NCBI RefSeq assembly: GCF_013280495.1
Contig: NZ_JABSSX010000001.1
Span: 434,001-498,000 of the forward strand
Direction: 5' to 3'
Length of the DNA stretch: 64,000 nucleotides
From: Brevibacterium permense
GTDB taxonomy: Bacteria; Actinomycetota; Actinomycetes; Actinomycetales; Brevibacteriaceae
Shown: positions 1-7,555 of the stretch, in pieces
How the letters are laid out: each line of letters begins with the position of its first letter
How positions within the stretch are numbered: position 1 is the stretch's first letter
The notes under the pieces: model-generated
What the model saw: only the letters and a program-made list of their open reading frames with translations
Databases searched by the model: none
Told to the model about the DNA's origin: nothing
Position numbers and translations under genes: made by a program

Positions 1-43
1 TACCGCATAACGTGATACAGCGACGGTAACTCGAGCGCTCAGT
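1..43. repeat. Partial copy of a dispersed 70-bp repeat
   Basis: The stretch from GCATAA at position 5 to about 43 matches the right half of two full 70-bp elements at 5626-5695 and 28048-28117 (shared core GATACAGCGACG). The left half would lie before the window. The right terminal arm is degenerate here (GAGCGCTC instead of GAGCGGTC). No coding potential is seen. Confidence 0.6.
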
Positions 44-119
44 GAAGGAGGACTGAGCCAGTGCGTGCGCTCGCCGCTGCGCTGTGCTGTCGGTGAATCG
101 ACGCAGCGGAACACGCCAC

Positions 120-160
120 TCGCCGAGGCGGGACTCCGGAAAGGGGTCCCGCCTCGGCGA
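120..160. terminator. Perfect 15-bp hairpin, terminator-like
   Basis: TCGCCGAGGCGGGAC (120-134) pairs perfectly with GTCCCGCCTCGGCGA (146-160) around an 11-nt loop. There is no U-tract, as is common for GC-rich actinobacterial terminators. Both arms carry the octamer CGCCGAGG/CCTCGGCG that recurs through the window. It probably ends the transcript of a gene left of the window. The remaining non-coding DNA from 161 to 325 shows nothing else I can support. Confidence 0.6.
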
Positions 161-325
161 TGAGTATTGAGACCTGATCGTTGCAGTTCGCATCTCTGGA
201 AACAGGGAGAACGCGCTTAGAGTAACCAGAGGAACAGCCCGATTCTGACGGTCAACTGCGGAGTCGGTCAGTCCATTTAGACAGTCCTTTCGTACGGTAC
301 TTCATGCGCATTCAAGAAGGTGACG

Positions 326-745
326 ATGATGCTCAGACTGAGTGCGGCCCTCGCCTCGTGCGGTGCCGTCTATGCTGCCTATGTTCTGTTCGACAGCTCC
401 GATTTCGAGGCCGGAACCGTCCGACCATACGATTCGATGTGCGCGGCTTTCGTGCTGATCGCCAGCACGCTCATCATCGCGGCACTGCCCCGAACTCAGA
501 CAGCAAACATTGCTGTGAAGACATTCGGCGGCCTTGCCGTCATCGTTGGACTGGCAACAGCTGTGGCGTCCTGGTCGGTTCCGAGCTCCGGGGCCGCGGA
601 GTACCTTGGGATCATTACTGTGATGTTCGGACTTCCGCTGCTGGGACTGCTGTCGACGGCCTCCGTCCTGGTTGCTTTGGGGATGATCATCGCTAAACTC
701 ATCGCATCAAGAACTGCTGCTGCAGAGCCGACCGGAGACCACTGA
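326..745 (+). CDS. Small integral membrane protein of unknown function
   Basis: About 139 residues, with roughly four hydrophobic segments (near residues 3-20, 38-53, 66-83 and 95-125) and a short polar C-terminal tail. It looks like a four-helix inner-membrane protein. I do not recognise the family. The start was set at ATG 326 because AAGAAGG at 314-320 is a good ribosome site for 326 or for ATG 329; the in-frame GTG at 320 overlaps that site and is less likely. The stop is one base before the next start, so the two genes are probably co-transcribed. Confidence 0.65.
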   Translation: MMLRLSAALASCGAVYAAYVLFDSSDFEAGTVRPYDSMCAAFVLIASTLIIAALPRTQTANIAVKTFGGLAVIVGLATAVASWSVPSSGAAEYLGIITVMFGLPLLGLLSTASVLVALGMIIAKLIASRTAAAEPTGDH

Positions 746-746
746 T

Positions 747-1094
747 ATGACTCCCGAGCAGACTTCACTCATGGAACGAATCCGTGCGCTCATTGCCGAA
801 GAGCCCGTGGTTCGAGAGGTCTCGATGTTCGGAGGCCTCGCGATCATGGTCAACGAGAAGATGATCGTCAGTGCTGGTAAAACGGGCGATTTGCTCGCGC
901 ACATCGATCCCGACCGTCACGATGAGCTCCTCAGACGACCCGAAGCTGCCCAGGCTGAGATGGGAACCGGTCGGGACATGGGGCCCGGATGGATCAACGT
1001 GAGCGCAGCCGCCCTCCGTGATGATGAACCGTTGGCATTCTGGGTCGAGACCGCCCTGGACTTCAACCGGACGGTAACAGGCCAGCACAACTGA
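747..1094 (+). CDS. TfoX/Sxy N-terminal domain protein
   Basis: 115 residues. The N-terminal half holds the TfoX-N signature: a short helix, then VSMFGGLAIMVNEKM (around residues 24-38), followed by the alternating strand/helix pattern of the fold. The C-terminal TfoX domain present in Sxy of gamma-proteobacteria is absent, which is usual for actinobacterial members. In Haemophilus and E. coli Sxy/TfoX activates competence genes with CRP; short stand-alone TfoX-N proteins have no established role, so competence should not be assumed. It starts one base after the stop of the membrane-protein gene upstream. Confidence 0.75.
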   Translation: MTPEQTSLMERIRALIAEEPVVREVSMFGGLAIMVNEKMIVSAGKTGDLLAHIDPDRHDELLRRPEAAQAEMGTGRDMGPGWINVSAAALRDDEPLAFWVETALDFNRTVTGQHN

Positions 1095-1187
1095 GTCCGC
1101 CGCGCGAGCGGTTAGGATCATTCCAACGGTTGCCTGTGCGTCGATGCGCAGATTCACGAACCGGTTCTCAGACTCAAAGGTGTGCGC

Positions 1188-2285
1188 ATGGCGAAGCAGA
1201 ACGATCGGCCGACCCTGGCCACGGTCGCTGCGCGTGCCGGCGTGAGCATCAAAACCGCCTCCCGCGTCCTCAACGGCGAAAAGCACGTTGCCGCCTCGAC
1301 GGCGGAGAAGGTCGAAGCTGCCGCCGAAGAACTCGGATTCCGCCTCAACCCCACGGCCCGACGCTTGCGCGCCGGAGGCCGCTCACCCTATATCGGCGTC
1401 GTCCTCTCCGACGCCGGTGATGCCCTCCAAGCCCGTGCTTTCGCCGCAGTGGAAGTCGAGCTCGCAACCCTCGACCTGCGCCCGGTGGTGACCGTGGTCG
1501 GTGACGACCCGGACCGGGAGGAAGCCTTCCTCGACGAATGCCTCGCCAACGATCTGACCGGGATCATCGTCATCCGCGCACACCCCGAGGCGGCCGAGAC
1601 CTACGCACGGGCCGCCTCGGCGCCGGGCACTCGAATCGTGTCCCTCGACCCGGCCGTCGAAGGCCCAGGAATCAGCATCGTCGCAGGTGATGACCGCGAA
1701 GCGGGACGCCTCGCGGCCGAACAGCTGCTCGCTCACGGGCACATGGCGCTCGGCGTCATCGGCGATCATTCACCCAGCCTCATCACCACCCGCCGACTGC
1801 AGGGAATCCAAGACGCCATCGCCGGTCGCACCGGCGTCGGCTGGCGCGCCTATATGCGCGAGGACGCCCACGACGAAGCCAGCGCGAAGAACGTCGTCGC
1901 CGCCTGGCTCGGCTCGCGCAGCGCACCCGGAGCCCTGATCACCCTGTCCGCCACGGTGACCCAAGGTGCCATCGACGCCTGCCGCCGCCTCGGCGAATGG
2001 CCGGCCCTGGTCGGCATCGACGATTTCCCCACGGCCGAACTCCTCGACGTCACCGTCGTCGATCGCAACGTCGAATCCCTCGCCGCCGAGGCGGTCCGAC
2101 GACTCCGGGTCGGTGTCGAACCCAGCGATGCTGGGGAAGGCGGGGACCGCCTCGGCGAGGGGGATGGCTCGATCGCGGGGGAGGCGAACCGGCGCGATCG
2201 AGTCGACGACGGCGTGCCCGATTTCGACAATGCACTGTGCGTCATCGCTCGTGGCAGCGGCGAAGAGCCGCCGGACACCCGCTGA
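1188..2285 (+). CDS. LacI-family transcriptional repressor
   Basis: About 365 residues. An N-terminal helix-turn-helix (PTLATVAARAGVSIKTASRVLNG, beginning near residue 8) and the hinge helix (LNPTARRLRAG) are typical of LacI/PurR. A periplasmic-binding-protein-like sensor domain follows. ATG 1188 is preferred over GTG 1182 because AAAGG at 1176-1180 is 7 nt upstream of it. The gene lies directly upstream of a sugar ABC importer whose promoter region holds a perfect LacI-type palindrome (2344-2359). It most likely represses that importer, and perhaps itself, until a sugar is bound. Ligand unknown; a pentose is a guess from the similarity of the binding protein to XylF. Confidence 0.88.
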   Translation: MAKQNDRPTLATVAARAGVSIKTASRVLNGEKHVAASTAEKVEAAAEELGFRLNPTARRLRAGGRSPYIGVVLSDAGDALQARAFAAVEVELATLDLRPVVTVVGDDPDREEAFLDECLANDLTGIIVIRAHPEAAETYARAASAPGTRIVSLDPAVEGPGISIVAGDDREAGRLAAEQLLAHGHMALGVIGDHSPSLITTRRLQGIQDAIAGRTGVGWRAYMREDAHDEASAKNVVAAWLGSRSAPGALITLSATVTQGAIDACRRLGEWPALVGIDDFPTAELLDVTVVDRNVESLAAEAVRRLRVGVEPSDAGEGGDRLGEGDGSIAGEANRRDRVDDGVPDFDNALCVIARGSGEEPPDTR

Positions 2286-2304
2286 AGATTTTTTGACGAA
2301 ACAG

Positions 2305-2336
2305 TTGACAGCAGGCGACGTTCGGCGAATCATATT
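2305..2336 (+). promoter_or_regulatory. Candidate promoter of the sugar importer
   Basis: TTGACA at 2305-2310 matches a -35 consensus. An A/T-rich segment at 2328-2336 (AATCATATT) could hold the -10 hexamer; the spacer is 17 nt to AATCAT or 20 nt to CATATT. The LacI-type palindrome begins immediately downstream, where a bound repressor would block initiation. Confidence 0.4.
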
Positions 2337-2343
2337 CAACAGC

Positions 2344-2359
2344 CTGACAACGTTGTCAG
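2344..2359. promoter_or_regulatory. LacI-type operator
   Basis: CTGACAACGTTGTCAG is a perfect 16-bp palindrome with the central CG typical of LacI/PurR/CcpA-class operators. It lies between the repressor gene and the importer gene, just downstream of the candidate promoter and 19 bp before the binding-protein start codon. It is the obvious target of the repressor encoded at 1188-2285. Confidence 0.75.
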
Positions 2360-2378
2360 AAAGATTGAAAGGTTCACA

Positions 2379-3473
2379 ATGAGGCACAACCTTAAGTCCC
2401 ACAAGAAGCTGGCGCTCCTCGGTGCCTCCGTCGCGATCGGTGCTCTTGCACTCAGCGGCTGCGGCAATCAGAAGGGCCAGGGAAACGACGAGGCCGACAG
2501 CGGATCCGGCGGCGACGGGGACGTCACCATCGCGCTGCTGCTGCCCGAGTCGAAGACCACCCGGTACGAGTCACTCGACAAACCGAACTTCGAGAAGTAC
2601 CTCAAAGAAGCCAACCCAGACGCGAAGGTCGAATACCGCAACGCCAATCAGGACGCGACTCAGCAGCAGCAACAGGTTGAAGCGGCCGTGACCGAAGGCG
2701 TCGACGCCATCGTCCTCGACCCCGTCGACGCTTCCGCAGTCTCATCCGCGCTGTCGAAGGCCGAAGCCAAGAAGATCCCGGTCATCGCCTACGACCGCTT
2801 CTTCGAAGGCGCTGACTACTACACCTCGTTCGACAACAAGAAGATCGGCAACCTGCAGGGCCAGGCCGTCCTCGACGGACTCAAGGAAGCCGGAGTCGAC
2901 CCGAAGTCGGGACCTGTCTGGATGGTCAATGGTGATCCGAAGGACCCGAACGCCGCGGACTTCAAGGCCGGCGCGGAAGAGACCCTCAAGGGCGCAGGCG
3001 TGGACATCGCCGCCAGCCACGACACCCTCGACTGGAACCCCGACGACGCCCGCCAGTGGGTCGAAGGTCAGCTGCAGGGGAAGGGTGAGAAGCCGATCGC
3101 GATCTACTCTGCCAACGACGGCACCGCCGGCGGCGTCATCGCCGCAACGAAGAAAGCCAAGGTCGAACCCGTCGTGACCGGTCAGGACGCCGAAGTGGAT
3201 GGACTGCAGAACATTCTCAAGGGTGACCAGTACGCCACGATCTACAAGTCGATCCCACCACAGGCCGAGTTCGCAGCCAAGGCCGCCGTGGCTCTGGCCG
3301 CAGGCGAGGACGTCGATGCAGGGACGACCTACAAGGACACCCCCACGGACTTCGTCGAAGCCAAGGTCGTCACCACCGACACCATCAAAGACATCGTCGG
3401 TGACCAGATCAAGGCCGAGGACATCTGCACCGGCAAGGTGGAGAAGCTCTGTGCCGATGCCGGCGTCAAGTGA
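2379..3473 (+). CDS. Sugar ABC transporter substrate-binding lipoprotein (XylF-like)
   Basis: 364 residues. The N-terminus has a lipoprotein signal (hydrophobic stretch then the lipobox LSGC, Cys at about residue 28), so the mature protein should be anchored outside the membrane. The rest is a type I sugar-binding domain; ALLLPESKTTRYESLDKP and the DPVDASAVSSALSKA region resemble the D-xylose/multiple-monosaccharide group (XylF, ChvE). The start at ATG 2379 follows GAAAGG. It is the first gene of the importer; a hairpin after it may set its level above the ATPase and permease. Sugar specificity cannot be read from sequence alone. Confidence 0.88.
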   Translation: MRHNLKSHKKLALLGASVAIGALALSGCGNQKGQGNDEADSGSGGDGDVTIALLLPESKTTRYESLDKPNFEKYLKEANPDAKVEYRNANQDATQQQQQVEAAVTEGVDAIVLDPVDASAVSSALSKAEAKKIPVIAYDRFFEGADYYTSFDNKKIGNLQGQAVLDGLKEAGVDPKSGPVWMVNGDPKDPNAADFKAGAEETLKGAGVDIAASHDTLDWNPDDARQWVEGQLQGKGEKPIAIYSANDGTAGGVIAATKKAKVEPVVTGQDAEVDGLQNILKGDQYATIYKSIPPQAEFAAKAAVALAAGEDVDAGTTYKDTPTDFVEAKVVTTDTIKDIVGDQIKAEDICTGKVEKLCADAGVK

Positions 3474-3510
3474 GCGCGTGCGCGTTCACAATCTGACGTG
3501 ACCGACCTGG

Positions 3511-3538
3511 AGCCGGCGACCGCCACCGGTCGCCGGCT
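3511..3538 (+). terminator. Intercistronic hairpin after the binding-protein gene
   Basis: AGCCGGCGACC (3511-3521) pairs perfectly with GGTCGCCGGCT (3528-3538) around a 6-nt loop. It lies in the 98-bp gap between the lipoprotein and ATPase genes. Such hairpins commonly cause partial termination or protect the upstream mRNA, giving more binding protein than membrane components. No U-tract follows, so read-through is expected. Confidence 0.6.
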
Positions 3539-3571
3539 GCCGGGGTCAACGACTGCGACAAGTAGGAACAG

Positions 3572-4396
3572 ATGACACCAGAGACACCCGACCCGGCAAC
3601 TGAGGCGACGCGGACGCCGGGCAGCGACAGCGAGCCGGTGCTCGAACTGCGCGGAATCAACAAACGGTTCGGCGCAGTCCAAGCCTTGACCGATATCCAT
3701 CTCAGCGTCGGTCGCGGCGAAGTCGTCGGCCTCGTCGGCGACAACGGCGCCGGAAAATCGACCCTGATCAAGGTCATCGCCGGAGTCCACGCCGCCGATG
3801 ACGGCGACCTTATCATGAACGGGACGGCGCAGAGATTCTCCTCCCCGAAGGATGCACAGAAAGCCGGAGTGGCCACAGTGTTCCAGGATCTGTCCCTGTG
3901 CGAGAACCTCGACGTGGTGGCCAACCTGTTCCTTGGACATGAGAAGACCCGCGGCGGCGTCCTCGACGAAGTGACGATGGAAGCCAAATCCTGGGAGCTG
4001 CTGCGCAGCCTCTCGGCAAAGATCCCGAGCGTGCGCGTACCGATCGCTGCCCTGTCCGGCGGTCAACGTCAGACGGTCGCGATCGCCCGGTCCCTCCTCG
4101 GCGAACCATCTCTGGTCATGCTCGATGAACCGACGGCGGCACTCGGCGTCGCCCAGACGGCCGAGGTGCTCAACCTCATCGAACGGCTCAAGGAACGCGA
4201 TCTCGGCGTGCTGCTCGTCAGCCACAATATGGCCGATGTGCAGGCCGTATGCGACCGGGTGCACGTGCTGCGGCTGGGCAAGGATGCCGGTGATTTCCCT
4301 GGTGACGAGCGCACCGATGTGCTGGTCGCCGCGATCACCGGCGCCAGCGACAATGTCGTGACCAAACGCGCCGCACGGAGGGGTGAGCGTCGATGA
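3572..4396 (+). CDS. Sugar ABC transporter ATP-binding protein, single domain
   Basis: 274 residues with one complete nucleotide-binding domain: Walker A GDNGAGKST (near residue 57), signature LSGGQRQTVAIARSLL (near 160), Walker B LVMLDEPTAAL (near 182) and the H-loop VSHNM (near 215). Most carbohydrate importers of the XylG/RbsA/MglA class carry two fused ATPase domains (about 500 residues); this one is a single domain and presumably dimerises, as in FrcA-like systems. The start has AGGA upstream. Its stop overlaps the permease start by 4 bp (ATGA), implying translational coupling. Confidence 0.9.
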   Translation: MTPETPDPATEATRTPGSDSEPVLELRGINKRFGAVQALTDIHLSVGRGEVVGLVGDNGAGKSTLIKVIAGVHAADDGDLIMNGTAQRFSSPKDAQKAGVATVFQDLSLCENLDVVANLFLGHEKTRGGVLDEVTMEAKSWELLRSLSAKIPSVRVPIAALSGGQRQTVAIARSLLGEPSLVMLDEPTAALGVAQTAEVLNLIERLKERDLGVLLVSHNMADVQAVCDRVHVLRLGKDAGDFPGDERTDVLVAAITGASDNVVTKRAARRGERR

Positions 4397-5604
4397 CCCG
4401 CAATTCCTTCATCACCGATGAGCGGATCTCGTCCGAAGGTGTGATCGGCACCTTCCTCCGCCGGGTCAAAGAGGGGCAGCTGGGGTCGTTCCCGGTCATT
4501 CTCGCTCTCATCGTCATCGTCATCGTGTTCCAGTCGGCCGACTCGAACTTCATTTCTCCGGCCAACCTCGTCAACCTCTCTACTCAGGTCGCGTTCCTCG
4601 CGATCCTGGCTCTCGGCATCAACCTCATCCTGCTCCTCGGCGAGATCGATCTGTCTCTGGCGCAATTGGGCGGTTTGGCCGCCTCGCTGCTCGGAGTTCT
4701 GGTGGTGAGGCAAGGTGTGCCGCCGGCCTTGGCACTGATCATCATGCTGCTGCTCGGCCTGGTCGTCGGTGCGATTCAGGGCTGGTTCTTCGCCGTCGTC
4801 GGCATCCCGGCGTTCGTCGTCACCTTGGCCGGTCTGCTCGCATTCACCGGTCTGACTCTGACGACTCTTGGCACGCAGAAGAACCTGTCGATGTCGGACA
4901 CCTTCGCCTTCGACTTCGCGAGCTTCTACTTCCCGGCGATCTGGGCCTATATCTTCGGAGCCGTCGCGATCATCGGCTTCGGCGGCGGCATCATCTATTC
5001 GAAGATGCGTCGCCACCGCGAAGGCCTCAGCGCTCCGAGCTGGACCTCCGTGATCGTGCGGATCGTGCTGCTGGCCGCGATCGTGTTCGGATTCCTCATC
5101 CTCGTCAATCAGGACTTCGGTCTGGCGATGCCGTTCTTCCTCATGATCGTCATTGCGATCATCATCGACCTCGTGCTGCGCAAGACCCGCTACGGTCGTT
5201 CCATCTACGCCGTCGGCGGCAAGGTCGAAGCCGCCCGGCGCGCCGGCATCCGCGTGACCTGGGTCCGCATCAGCGTGTTCATGGCCGCCGGAGTGTTGGC
5301 CGCACTGTTCGGCTTCATCAAGACCGGAGTGACGACGAATGCGGGATCGACGCTGGTGAGCACGCAGGACCTGCTCAATGCGATCGCTGCAGCCGTCATC
5401 GGCGGCACCTCGCTGTTCGGCGGTCGCGGAACCGCCTGGGCAGCCGTGCTCGGTGCTCTGGTCGTCGGCGCGATCAACAACGGTCTCTACCTCATCGGCT
5501 TCAATTCCGATGCGCAGCAGATCATCACCGCACTCGTGCTGCTCACCGCAGTCGTCATCGATGCGCTCAGCCGCCGCGGCCAGAGGTACGTCGGGCGCGG
5601 GTAG
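4393..5604 (+). CDS. Sugar ABC transporter permease (XylH-like)
   Basis: 403 residues, highly hydrophobic, with about ten membrane helices after a cytoplasmic N-terminus. The central motif GILLLLGEIDLSL-type segment (here NLILLLGEIDLSLAQLGGLA) and the C-terminal segment with AAAVIGGTSLFGGRGT are hallmarks of the BPD_transp_2 (RbsC/XylH) permease family; the length fits XylH. Translation is coupled to the ATPase gene by a 4-bp overlap. It is the last gene of the importer operon; a 70-bp inverted-repeat element follows 21 bp after the stop. Confidence 0.9.
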   Translation: MTRNSFITDERISSEGVIGTFLRRVKEGQLGSFPVILALIVIVIVFQSADSNFISPANLVNLSTQVAFLAILALGINLILLLGEIDLSLAQLGGLAASLLGVLVVRQGVPPALALIIMLLLGLVVGAIQGWFFAVVGIPAFVVTLAGLLAFTGLTLTTLGTQKNLSMSDTFAFDFASFYFPAIWAYIFGAVAIIGFGGGIIYSKMRRHREGLSAPSWTSVIVRIVLLAAIVFGFLILVNQDFGLAMPFFLMIVIAIIIDLVLRKTRYGRSIYAVGGKVEAARRAGIRVTWVRISVFMAAGVLAALFGFIKTGVTTNAGSTLVSTQDLLNAIAAAVIGGTSLFGGRGTAWAAVLGALVVGAINNGLYLIGFNSDAQQIITALVLLTAVVIDALSRRGQRYVGRG

Positions 5605-5625
5605 TGAGGCGTGAAGCTTCCTCTG

Positions 5626-5695
5626 CCGACCGCTCGCCTTAGCATCGAGCGCGCAATGCATAGCTTGATACAGCGACGTTAAGTCGAGCGGTCGG
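5626..5695. repeat. 70-bp dispersed element with terminal inverted repeats, full copy
   Basis: The element begins CCGACCGCTCG (5626-5636) and ends with the exact inverse CGAGCGGTCGG (5685-5695). The interior carries GCATAGCTTGATACAGCGAC. A second full copy of identical length lies at 28048-28117 and a partial one at 1-43. This copy sits immediately downstream of the sugar permease gene. It could act as a transcription-end or mRNA-stability hairpin, or be a miniature mobile repeat. Confidence 0.7.
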
Positions 5696-5745
5696 TGCTG
5701 AGCATCCAAGCAGAGTATGGAGTCGCCCGTGTCCGACGGGGCTGA

Positions 5746-5751
5746 TACAGT
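5746..5751 (+). promoter_or_regulatory. Candidate -10 element of the thiamine operon
   Basis: TACAGT at 5746-5751 fits the actinobacterial TANNNT -10 pattern and would start transcription just before the TPP riboswitch at 5764. No good -35 is visible at 17-18 bp upstream. Confidence 0.35.
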
Positions 5752-5763
5752 CGGAGCCAATGA

Positions 5764-5872
5764 CATGGGGTGCCTCATGAGGATCCGTTCGCACCAAGAC
5801 GCTGCGCACGGAGGACACCGAGGCTGAGAGAACACCCATCGAACCTGATCTGGGCCATACTAGCGAAGGGAT
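5764..5872 (+). promoter_or_regulatory. TPP riboswitch (THI element)
   Basis: Conserved blocks of the thiamine pyrophosphate aptamer are present in order: GGGGTGCC (5767-5774), GGCTGAGA (5822-5829), ACACCC, then GAACCTGATCTGGGCCATAC and TAGCGAAGGGA at the 3' end. The final GAAGGG of the aptamer is also the ribosome-binding site for thiM (ATG at 5877). Ligand binding should therefore hide it directly, giving translational control of thiM and the coupled thiE and thiD. The P3 arm is long, as is common in Actinobacteria. Confidence 0.93.
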
Positions 5873-5876
5873 CGTC

Positions 5877-6800
5877 ATGGTTGACTTCGACCTGCGTTCT
5901 GCGAATGCGCGTCTGCGCGCAAGCAATCCACTAATCCAGTGCATCACGAACACCGTTGTGCAGCAGTTCAGCGCCAACGTGCTCCTGGCCATCGGCGCCT
6001 CTCCGGCGATGCTCGACCATGAGGCCGATGCCGGACAGTTCGCCGGGATCGCCAGCGGAGTCCTCGTCAACTTCGGAACCGCCTCGAACCATCAGCTGCT
6101 CGCCGCCGATGCCGCCATCGACGTCGCCAACGCCGCCGGCAAGCCCTGGGTCCTCGACCCCGTGAGCGTCGGCGCCGTCGATTTCCGCACCTCCCGCATC
6201 CGCCGCGCCGCCGCCGATCACCCGACCGCTATCCGCGGCAATGCCTCCGAGATCGCCGCACTCGCCGGAGTCGGACTCGGTGGTCGTGGAGTCGAATCCA
6301 CCGACGAAGTCGACGCCGTCCTTCCCGCCGCCGCGAAACTGGCCCGAGAAACCGGCGCGATCGTCGCGGTCTCCGGACCCGCCGACGCCGTCGTCGCCCA
6401 CATCGACGGCACCGACCACGTCGCCCGCATCTCCGGCGGCCATGAGTTCATGCCGCTCGTCATCGGCACCGGGTGCTCACTCGGCGCCGTCACCGTTGCC
6501 TACCTGGCCGCCGCCCGTGCCGGACTGGCCGACCCCGACGCCTCGGCCGTCAGCGCTACCGAGCAGTCCGCGAACGGTGGGGCCGCCTCGGCGAAGTTCG
6601 AAGCCGTCGTCGCCGCCCACGCCCACTTCGCGGTCGCCGGGGAACTTGCCGCCGATGGCGCGAAGGGGCCCGGCAGCTACTCGGTGAACTTCCTCGACGC
6701 ACTCCACGCCGTCGACGGTGACCGACTCGCACAGGCGAGAATCGGCCTCGACACGCTCACTTCTGCGAATGAAACCGCCGGCGAAGGCATCCAGGCATGA
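5877..6800 (+). CDS. thiM: Hydroxyethylthiazole kinase
   Basis: 307 residues. ThiM phosphorylates 4-methyl-5-(2-hydroxyethyl)thiazole, so the cell can salvage the thiazole half of thiamine. The opening NPLIQCITNTVVQQFSANVLLA segment, the GNASEIAALAG nucleotide-site motif and the catalytic-Cys loop IGTGCSLGA (near residue 199) are all present. It is about 35 residues longer than the E. coli enzyme, mainly at the C-terminus. The gene is controlled by the TPP riboswitch just upstream and overlaps thiE by 4 bp. No thiC or thiG is in the window. Confidence 0.95.
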   Translation: MVDFDLRSANARLRASNPLIQCITNTVVQQFSANVLLAIGASPAMLDHEADAGQFAGIASGVLVNFGTASNHQLLAADAAIDVANAAGKPWVLDPVSVGAVDFRTSRIRRAAADHPTAIRGNASEIAALAGVGLGGRGVESTDEVDAVLPAAAKLARETGAIVAVSGPADAVVAHIDGTDHVARISGGHEFMPLVIGTGCSLGAVTVAYLAAARAGLADPDASAVSATEQSANGGAASAKFEAVVAAHAHFAVAGELAADGAKGPGSYSVNFLDALHAVDGDRLAQARIGLDTLTSANETAGEGIQA

Positions 6801-7555
6801 CTGCCGGTTCCGCCCACGTCGCTGACAACCCGGCTGATGACAGCGCGACCGTGAACGACCGAGCAGACGCGACCGACCGCTTCGCCGGAATCGACACGCG
6901 CCTCTACCTCGTCACCGACTCCGCGCAATGCGAGGCCGCCGGTCGCAGCGTCGCCGAGACCGTGCAGGCCGCCGTCGCCGGGGGAGTGGGCATCGTCCAG
7001 GTCCGCGACAAAGACATCGACGACGCAGGGTTCTACTCGCTCACCCGCCAGGTCATCGCCGCCGTCGACGCCGCCACCCGCGGCACCGACCGCACGGTTC
7101 CCGTCGTCCTCAACGACCGCGTCGAGGTGGCCCGCCGCCTCATCGGCGAAGGCGAGACCGTGCACATCCACGTCGGCCAAACCGATGCCACCGTCGCCGA
7201 GGTGCGCGCCGCCCTGGGTGCGGCACCGCTCATCGGTCTTTCGGCCGCGAACAGCGACGAATTCGCCGCCGCCCGCAACTCCGGAGTCGTCGATCTCGTC
7301 GGCATCGGACCGGTCTATGACACCTCCACGAAAGCCGACGCCCCCGACGGCATCGGACCGGAGCGCCTCGGGGAGCTGGCGGCAGAAGCCGGCCTCCCTG
7401 CCGTCGCCATCGGCGGCATCACCGCCGACCGTGCCCCCGACCTGCACGGACGTGGACTGATCGGAATCTGTGTGGTCTCGGCGATCTGCCTGGCCGACGA
7501 TCCGAAGTCGGCGGCCGAAGAGCTGCTGGCCGCTTTCACCGGGAGCGACCAGTGA
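6797..7555 (+). CDS. thiE: Thiamine-phosphate synthase
   Basis: 252 residues; condenses hydroxymethylpyrimidine diphosphate with thiazole phosphate to give thiamine phosphate. TIM-barrel motifs are visible: LYLVTDS near residue 36, [13 protein letters not shown] near 70, [10 protein letters not shown] near 107, [13 protein letters not shown] near 126, and [14 protein letters not shown] near 170. The first 33 residues are a non-conserved polar extension; a later start would remove it but lacks a better ribosome site. Overlaps both thiM and thiD by 4 bp, so the three are translationally coupled. Confidence 0.95.
   Translation: MTAGSAHVADNPADDSATVNDRADATDRFAGIDTRLYLVTDSAQCEAAGRSVAETVQAAVAGGVGIVQVRDKDIDDAGFYSLTRQVIAAVDAATRGTDRTVPVVLNDRVEVARRLIGEGETVHIHVGQTDATVAEVRAALGAAPLIGLSAANSDEFAAARNSGVVDLVGIGPVYDTSTKADAPDGIGPERLGELAAEAGLPAVAIGGITADRAPDLHGRGLIGICVVSAICLADDPKSAAEELLAAFTGSDQ

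Noticed and set aside
747-1094. TfoX-domain protein as evidence for natural competence, in support of the octamer being an uptake signal
   Set aside because: Short TfoX-N proteins are common in non-competent bacteria, and no com or type IV pilus genes are in the window.
4069-5835. A 588-codon open frame antisense to the sugar permease
   Set aside because: Asp/Glu/His/Gln-rich composition is the mirror of a hydrophobic permease in GC-rich DNA; the permease has clear family motifs.
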